A stretch of 30,900 nucleotides of DNA from UBA11606 sp965243715 (GTDB taxonomy: Bacteria; Actinomycetota; Acidimicrobiia; Acidimicrobiales; Aldehydirespiratoraceae). Positions within the stretch are counted from its first letter, which is position 1, and each line of letters starts with the position of its first letter. The notes beneath the pieces were generated by a model that was not told the DNA's origin, searched no databases, and saw only the letters and a program-made list of their open reading frames with translations. Location of the stretch: NCBI GenBank assembly GCA_965243715.1, contig CBDEVU010000013.1:1-30900 (forward strand). Direction: 5' to 3'. Made by a program: the position numbers and the translations under genes. Shown in pieces: positions 25,938 through 30,900 of the stretch.

Positions 25938-26574
25938 ACCGCAGCCATCGACGCCCTTGGCGACCACGGGGCCGACGCAGCTACGCAACTGGCGTCAATG
26001 CCACTTATGGCCGCCGCTTTAGCCCGAGGCGAGATCGGCACCGAACACGTCGTGGCCGCGGCCAATGCGGCTAAGCGGATCTCGCCGGAGGAGGCCGACC
26101 AACTCGTTGACGATGCCGTTGCCGCTCCGGCGGATCTTTTCTTGAAACGAACCCGCCATGGATCGGCCAACACGAAACCGGCGATGAGATCGAGGATCGT
26201 TACCAGCATCAACGCTCACAACGTGAAGCGCGATGGGGCGTGGGCAACGATCGCATGCTGCACCTTCACGCCGTACTCGATCCGGTTAGCGGCCGCGAAC
26301 TGGTAGCGGCGCTCGATCGCCGAGTTAATGCCCTCTGGCGAGCCGTTCGCTTGGCCAGTCGGGCGCAATGGATAGCCCTCATCGACCGCGACCGAGGCTG
26401 CCAACGCTGCGGAGACCCACCATCACGCTGCGACGCCCACCACATCCACGAATACTCCGCCGTGGGGCGACCAACATCGACAACCTCGAACTCGACTGCC
26501 ACGGCGATCATACCCTGATCCACCAACACGGCTTCGACCCTCGCCGACAGCCTGCTAACCGGGGGCGGGCTAAT
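25938..26574 (+). pseudogene. DUF222-HNH copy A, 3' part, with internal deletion
   Basis: It resumes the gene cut by the island at ACCGCAGCCATCGACGCC. Translated pieces show the DUF222 helices (MPLMAAALARGEIGTEHVVA, EEADQLVDDAV), then a one-base loss around CCCGCCATGG shifts the frame. The second half (26240-26518) reads MLHLHAVLDPVSGRELVAAL, then joins directly LDRRVNALWR to AVRLASRAQW. This is an in-frame loss of about 93 codons relative to the other copies. It then enters the HNH core CQRCGDPPSRCDAHHIHEYS before another shift. One G is missing before the terminal TAA. Confidence 0.75.
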
Positions 26575-26607
26575 GATACTGTCATACCCTTTGATTATAT
26601 TCTAACT

Positions 26608-27714
26608 ATGTTTGAATCATCGCATCGGAAGTTGAGTAACCTGTTGCCGGTCGGCTTTCACGGCCGGAGTTGATTGCCACCCTCGCCGAGTGTCACCGCC
26701 TCGCAAAACACTCCGAGGAGCGCTGCCTGGCCTACACCGCAGCCATCGACGCCCTCGACGACCACGGAACCGACGCAGCCACCGTCACCCGTGATCTGAC
26801 CCACCCGCTCGGCACGCCAAGCCAAACAAGTCGCCGACACTGCAACTCAGTTGGCGTCTATGCCACTTATGGCCGCCGCTTTAGCTCGGGGTGAGATCGG
26901 CACCGAACATGTTGTGGCCGCGGCCGATGCCGCTAAGCGGTGTCGCCGGGGGAGGCTGACCAACTCGTTGATGATGCGGTTGCGGTGCCCCGCGGACCTT
27001 TTCTTGGAAACGAACCCGGCAATGGATCGGCCAACACGAAACCGCCGACGAAATCGAAGATCGCTACCAGCGACAACACTCACAACGTGAAGCGCGGTGG
27101 AGAATGGGCAACGATCGCATGCTGCACCTCCACGCCGTGCTTGATCCGGTTAGCGCCGCGAACTAGTAGCGGCGCTCGATCGTCGAGTTGATTTTCTATG
27201 GCGCTCCGATGGTGGCCGCGAGGGAACTCCCGACGATGTTCGCTCTCCCCGCCAACGACGAGCCGATGCGCTGCTTGAGTTGGTGACGACGGAATCGTCT
27301 GGGAATGGCCGGGTGCATCCCAAACACATGGTGATCATGCACCTCGACCTAGCCAGCGGCACCGCCGAATTCACCGACCACGAACCAGTACCCGCATCGG
27401 TACTTGCCGAGTTGGGGCCCAAAGCCGAAGTCGTAGGCATGGTCTACGACGGTAAGGGCCAACCGCTGCACCTCGGCCGAACCGTTCGCCTGGCCAGCCG
27501 AGCGCAATGGATCGCACTCATCGACCGAGATCGAGGATGCCTACGGTGCGGTGCCGACCCGTCACGCTGCGATGCCCACCACGTTCACGAATATTCCGCT
27601 GGTGGGGCTACCGACATCGACAACCCTCGAACTCGACTGCCACGGCGACCACGCCCTGATCCACCAACACGGCTTCGACCCTCGACGACAGCCTGCTACC
27701 GGGGGGCGGGCTAA
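26608..27714 (+). pseudogene. DUF222-HNH copy B, frameshifted
   Basis: This copy has the full length of the unit from ATGTTTGAATCA to the common GGGCGGGCTAA end. Compared with copies C and D it has private indels: a missing G at GGTCGGCTTTC, an extra C at CACCCGCTCGG, a missing G at GCGGTGTCGCC, an extra G at CTTGGAAACG, a missing G that makes AACTAG, and an extra C in the HNH tail (CAACCCTCG). The longest intact stretch (27280-27714) carries VTTESSGNGRVHPKHMVIMH and the HNH core RDRGCLRCGADPSRCDAHHV. HNH nucleases of this actinobacterial family use the His-His pair and cysteines for metal binding; those residues are still present. Confidence 0.8.
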
Positions 27715-27715
27715 T

Positions 27716-27821
27716 GGGTGGTAGGGGTCGGGCGGCTCGGGGGCTCAGCGTGGATAAACAATTCGAACATTTCTTCTCCAATAATGGCAGTAATGTCACA
27801 AGGTCTGTTTATAGTGGAGTT
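27716..27821 (+). repeat. Array spacer and leader before copy C
   Basis: GGTAGGGGTCGGGCGG..., then GTGGATAAACAATTCGAACA..., TAATGTCACAAGG, TTTATAGTGGAG and the ATG. From CAGCGTGG to the ATG it is identical to the leader of copy D (28960-29033). TATAGT could be a -10 element and GTGGAG a close-spaced ribosome site. Confidence 0.6.
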
Positions 27822-28926
27822 ATGTTTGAACCAGCGCATCTGGAAGTTGAGCAACCTGTTGCCGGTCGGGCCTTCACGGCCGGAGTTGATTGCTACCCTC
27901 GCCGAGTGTCACCGCCTCGCAAAGCACTCCGAGGAGCGCTGTCTGGCCTACACCGCAGCCATCGACGCCCTCGACGACCATGGAGCCGACGCAGCTACCG
28001 TCACGCGTGATCTGACCCACCGCTCGGCTCGCCAAGCCAAACAAGTCGCCGACACTGCTACGCAGTTGGCGTCTATGCCACTTATGGCCGCCGCTTTAGC
28101 TAGGGGTGAGATTGGCACTGAACATGTTGTGGCAGCGGCCAACGCCGCTAAGCAGGTGTCGCCGGAGGAAGCCGACCAACTCGTTGACGATGCGGTTGCG
28201 GTGCCAGCGGATCTTTTCTTGAAACGAACCCGGCAATGGATTGGCCAGCACGAAACAGGCGATGAGATTGAGGATCGTTACCAGCGTCACGCTCGCAACG
28301 TGAAGCTAGGTGGGGCGTGGGCAACGATCGGATGTTGCACCTTCATGCCGTGCTTGATCCGGTAGCGGCCGCGAGTTGGTAGCGGCGCTCGATCGTCGAG
28401 TTGATTTTCTATGGCGCTCCGATGGTGGCCGCGAGGGAACTCCCGACGATGTTCGCTCTCCCCGCCAACGCCGAGCCGATGCGCTGCTTGAGTTGGTGAC
28501 CACCGAATCGGCTGGGAATGGCCGGGTGCATCCCAAACACATGGTGATCATGCACCTCGACATAGCCAGCGGCACCGCCGAATTCACCGACCACGAACCA
28601 GTACCGGGGTCGGTACTTGCTGAGTTGGGGCCCAAAGCCGAAGTCGTTGGTATTATCTACAACGGTAAGGGCCAACCGCTGCACCTCGGCCGACCGTTCG
28701 CCTGGCCAGTCGGGCGCAATGGATCGCACTCATCGACCGCGACCGAGGATGCCAACGCTGCGGTGCCGACCCGTCACGCTGCGACGCCCACCATGTCCAC
28801 GAATACTCCGCTGGTGGGGCTACCGACATCGACAACCTCGAACTCGACTGTCACGGCGACCACGCCCTGATCCACCAACACGGCTTCGATCCTCGACGAC
28901 AGCCTGCTAACCGGGGGGCGGGCTAA
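27822..28926 (+). pseudogene. DUF222-HNH copy C, frameshifted
   Basis: An extra T in CATCTGGAAG right after the start displaces the frame. The family frame then reads on from NLLPVGPSRPELIATLAECH through AAIDALDDHGADAATVTRDL, MPLMAAALARGEIGTEHVVA and PADLFLKRTRQWIGQHETGD to about 28360, the longest intact DUF222 stretch in the array. A missing T (GATCCGGTAGCGG) shifts it again. The next open piece (28376 on) covers LDRRVDFLWRSDGGREGTPD to VGIIYNGKGQPLHLGR, where a missing A precedes the HNH core. The HNH core itself (CQRCGADPSRCDAHHVHEYS, then DCHGDHALIHQHGF) is intact up to the TAA. Confidence 0.82.
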
Positions 28927-29033
28927 TGGGCGGCGGCGGTCGGGCGGTTCGGGGGCGCAGCGTGGATAAACAATTCGAACATTTCTTCTCCAATAATGGC
29001 AGTAATGTCACAAGGTCTGTTTATAGTGGAGTT
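28927..29033 (+). repeat. Array spacer and leader before copy D
   Basis: A direct repeat of the spacer before copy C, differing only in the GC-rich first third. The B-to-C and C-to-D start spacings are 1214 and 1212 bp, which defines the unit length. Confidence 0.6.
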
Positions 29034-30136
29034 ATGTTTGAATCAGCGCATCGGAAGTTGAGCAACCTGTTGCCGGTCGGGCTTTCACGGCCGGAGTTGA
29101 TTGCCACCCTCGCCGAGTGTCACCGCCTCGCAAAGCACTCCGAGGAGCGCTGCCTGGCCTACACCGCAGCCATCGACGCCCTCGACGACACGGAGCCGAC
29201 GCAGCCACCGTCACCCGTGATCTGACCCACCGCTCGGCACGCCAAGCCAAACAAGTCGCCGACACTGCAACTCAGTTGGCGTCTATGCCCCTTATGGCCG
29301 CCGCTTTAGCTCGGGGTGAGATCGGCACTGAACATGTTGTGGCCGCGGCCGATGCCGCTAAGCGGGTGTCGCCGGAGGAGGCTGACCAACTCGTTGATGA
29401 TGCGGTTGCGGTGCCGGCGGATCTTTTCTTGAAACGAACCCGGCAATGGATCGGCCAACACGAAACCGCCGACGAATCGAAGATCGCTACCAACGGCAAC
29501 GCTCACAGCGTGAGGCTCGGTGGTCGATAGCTAATGATCGGATGCTGCACCTTCACGCCGTGCTTGATCCGGTTAGCGGCCGTGAGTTGGTAGCGGCGCT
29601 CGATCGTCGAGTTGATTTTCTATGGCGCTCCGATGGTGGCCGCGAGGGAACCCCCGACGATGTTCGCTCACCTCGCCAACGCCGAGCCGATGCGCTGCTT
29701 GAGTTGGTGACCACCGAATCGGCTGGGAATGGCCGGGTGCATCCCAAGCATATGGTGATAATGCACCTCAACCTAGCCAGCGGCACTGCCGAATTCACAG
29801 ACCACGAACCAGTACCCGCATCGGTACTCGCCGACTGGGGCCCAAAGCCGAAGTTGTTGGCATGGTCTACAACGGTAAGGGCCAAGCGCTGCACCTCGGC
29901 CGAACCGTTCGCCTAGCCAGTCGAGCGCAATGGATTGCACTCATCGACCGCGACCGAGGATGCCTACGGTGCGGTGCCGACCCGTCACGCTGCGACGCCC
30001 ACCATGTCCACGAATATTCGCCGGTGGGGCTACCGACATCGACAACCTCGAACTCGACTGCCACGGCGACCACGCACTGATCCACCAACACGGCTTCGAT
30101 CCCCGACGAACGCCTACGAACCCGAGGGCCGGCTAA
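29034..30136 (+). pseudogene. DUF222-HNH copy D, frameshifted
   Basis: The best-preserved start: MFESAHRKLSNLLPVGLSRP continues to AAIDALDD, where one base is missing (GACGACACGGAGCC). Later single-base losses occur at GACGAATCGAAG, GCCGACTGGGGCCC and ATTCGCCGGTGGGG. The pieces between are clean: MPLMAAALARGEIGTEHVVA, RMLHLHAVLDPVSGRELVAA, RQRRADALLELVTTESAGNG, and the HNH core RDRGCLRCGADPSRCDAHHV. The 3' end differs from the others (CGACGAACGCCTACGAACCC before GGGCCGGCTAA). Confidence 0.82.
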
Positions 30137-30190
30137 TGGGCGGCGGGGGGCGGGCTGGATAATCCGTGGGCGGCCGAGAGTGGGGGGCGG

Positions 30191-30295
30191 CTTGGCCAGC
30201 CGAGCGCAATGGATTATTCTCATCGGCCGAGATCGAGGATGCCAGCGCTGCGACGCCCACCACCTCCACGAACACTCCACCGGCGGGGCGGCGAT
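30191..30295 (+). pseudogene. DUF222-HNH copy E, HNH-end fragment
   Basis: Only the HNH approach and core remain: LASRAQWIILIGRDRGCQRC joined directly to DAHHLHEHSTGGAA. The GADPSRC segment is deleted, so one of the metal-binding cysteines is gone. The fragment breaks off about 35 bp from the polA stop, marking the right edge of the array. Confidence 0.7.
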
Positions 30296-30329
30296 TCCGC
30301 TTATCCCTGATCTGGTCCCTACCCGTAGC

Positions 30330-30900
30330 TCAACCTTTAGCGTCGGCCCAGGTGGGGCCAACGTTGAGATTGACCTCCAAGGGCACCCGCAGGTCGAAAG
30401 CGCCGCGCATGGTCTCTATAGTGAGCGCCTTCGCTCGGTCGAGTTCCGCGGTTGGGGCCTCCACGATGATCTCATCATGAACTTGCAACACGATGCGACT
30501 GTGGAGTCCTTCTTCTTCTAACGCTTTATCCAGTCGCACCAGCGCCACCTTGAAGATGTCGGCGGCGAGCCCCTGAAGGCCGGAGTTCATCGCCTGACGT
30601 TCAGCGGTCTGGCGAACCCGTCGGTTACCGGAGGCCAGTTCGGGATCGGACGACGACGCCCGAATAGGGTTTCGGTATAGCCGCGATGACGGGCCTCGGC
30701 GACCGTTGCGTCCATGTACGCCCGCACCGACGGGAAGGCAGCGAAGTAGTTCTCTAGGATCTCCTTGGCATCGACGAAAGCAATATTGAATCTCACCGCC
30801 AGACCGTAGGCTCCATGCCGTAAACCAGTCCGTAGGAGATCATCTTGGCTTTCGAACGTTGTTCGTACTTCACGTCGCCGGGTGCCACACCAAAGGACCT
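30330..30900 (-). pseudogene. polA: DNA polymerase I, C-terminal part, two frameshifts (runs off right edge)
   Basis: The family A polymerase end is spread over three frames. From the right edge: GVAPGDVKYEQRSKAKMISY and GLVYGME, i.e. the O-helix with Arg, Lys and Tyr (Tyr instead of Phe762 of E. coli). A base is lost near 30811, and the frame continues as YGLAVRFNIAFVDAKEIL, ENYFAAFPSVRAYMD and GYTETLFGRRRPIP. A second base is lost near 30640, then ELASGNRRVRQTAERQ, AMNSGLQGLAADIFKVAL, LQVHDEIIVEAP (motif C with the catalytic Asp and Glu) and the usual WADAKG end. Restoring one G at each place gives a normal Pol I. Either the sequence has two errors or this is a recent pseudogene. Polymerase I followed by rpsA is common actinobacterial order. 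Confidence 0.85.

Noticed and set aside
25938..30295. CRISPR array
   Set aside because: The repeats are about 1.2-kb gene-sized units with protein-family sense, not short repeats with unique spacers.
23291..30295. Insertion sequence family
   Set aside because: No transposase, terminal inverted repeats or target duplications; the repeated genes are DUF222-HNH proteins, and an HNH core alone does not make a transposon.

Overview
The window reads as chromosome of a GC-rich actinobacterium. The evidence is the gene order rapZ-yvcK-gap-pgk-tpiA-secG beside uvrC-uvrA-uvrB-coaE-rpsA-polA, frequent GTG starts, neocarzinostatin-type repeat proteins, and a multi-copy DUF222/HNH ('13E12-like') family. 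Class Acidimicrobiia is a guess from overall flavour only; nothing in the sequence fixes the rank.

Layout. (1) 1-1870, minus strand: a cobamide salvage/assembly pair, a CobD-like PLP decarboxylase fused to a HAD phosphatase domain, followed by the 5' part of cbiZ, which overlaps it by 7 bp and runs off the left edge. (2) 1951-6372, plus strand, divergent: two tandem membrane-anchored proteins built of five and six neocarzinostatin-like modules, with exactly four cysteines per module. (3) 23123 down to 6384, minus strand: a nearly gap-free run of 14 genes, rpsA-coaE-uvrB-uvrA-uvrC-(membrane beta-propeller)-(methyltransferase)-rapZ-yvcK-gap-pgk-tpiA-secG-(secreted PKD-like protein). Several junctions are 4-bp ATGA/GTGA overlaps. 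The usual whiA between yvcK and gap is absent. The run combines translation (S1), CoA synthesis, UvrABC excision repair, cell-envelope/carbon regulators (RapZ, YvcK), lower glycolysis and a Sec translocon subunit.

(4) 23291-30295: an accessory zone between rpsA and polA. It is a tandem array of decaying DUF222-HNH genes with a unit of about 1.21 kb. There are three near-full copies, one copy split in two, and two end fragments. The split copy is interrupted by an AT-richer ~2.4-kb island (about 23517-25937). The island carries a tRNA-like gene, two exported hypothetical proteins, small ORFs and a 5'-truncated SLH-domain protein with Ltp-like repeats. The two halves of the interrupted gene resume only a few bases apart relative to intact copies, so the island is an insertion, although no transposase, integrase, inverted ends or target duplication is visible.

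(5) 30330 to the right edge, minus strand: the polymerase end of polA. All catalytic motifs are recognisable, but they lie in three reading frames because two single bases are missing. These two indels and those in the array all fall right of about 26.1 kb, while the 23 kb to the left has intact frames. Either this end of the sequence is inaccurate or this stretch is truly decaying; raw reads would decide.
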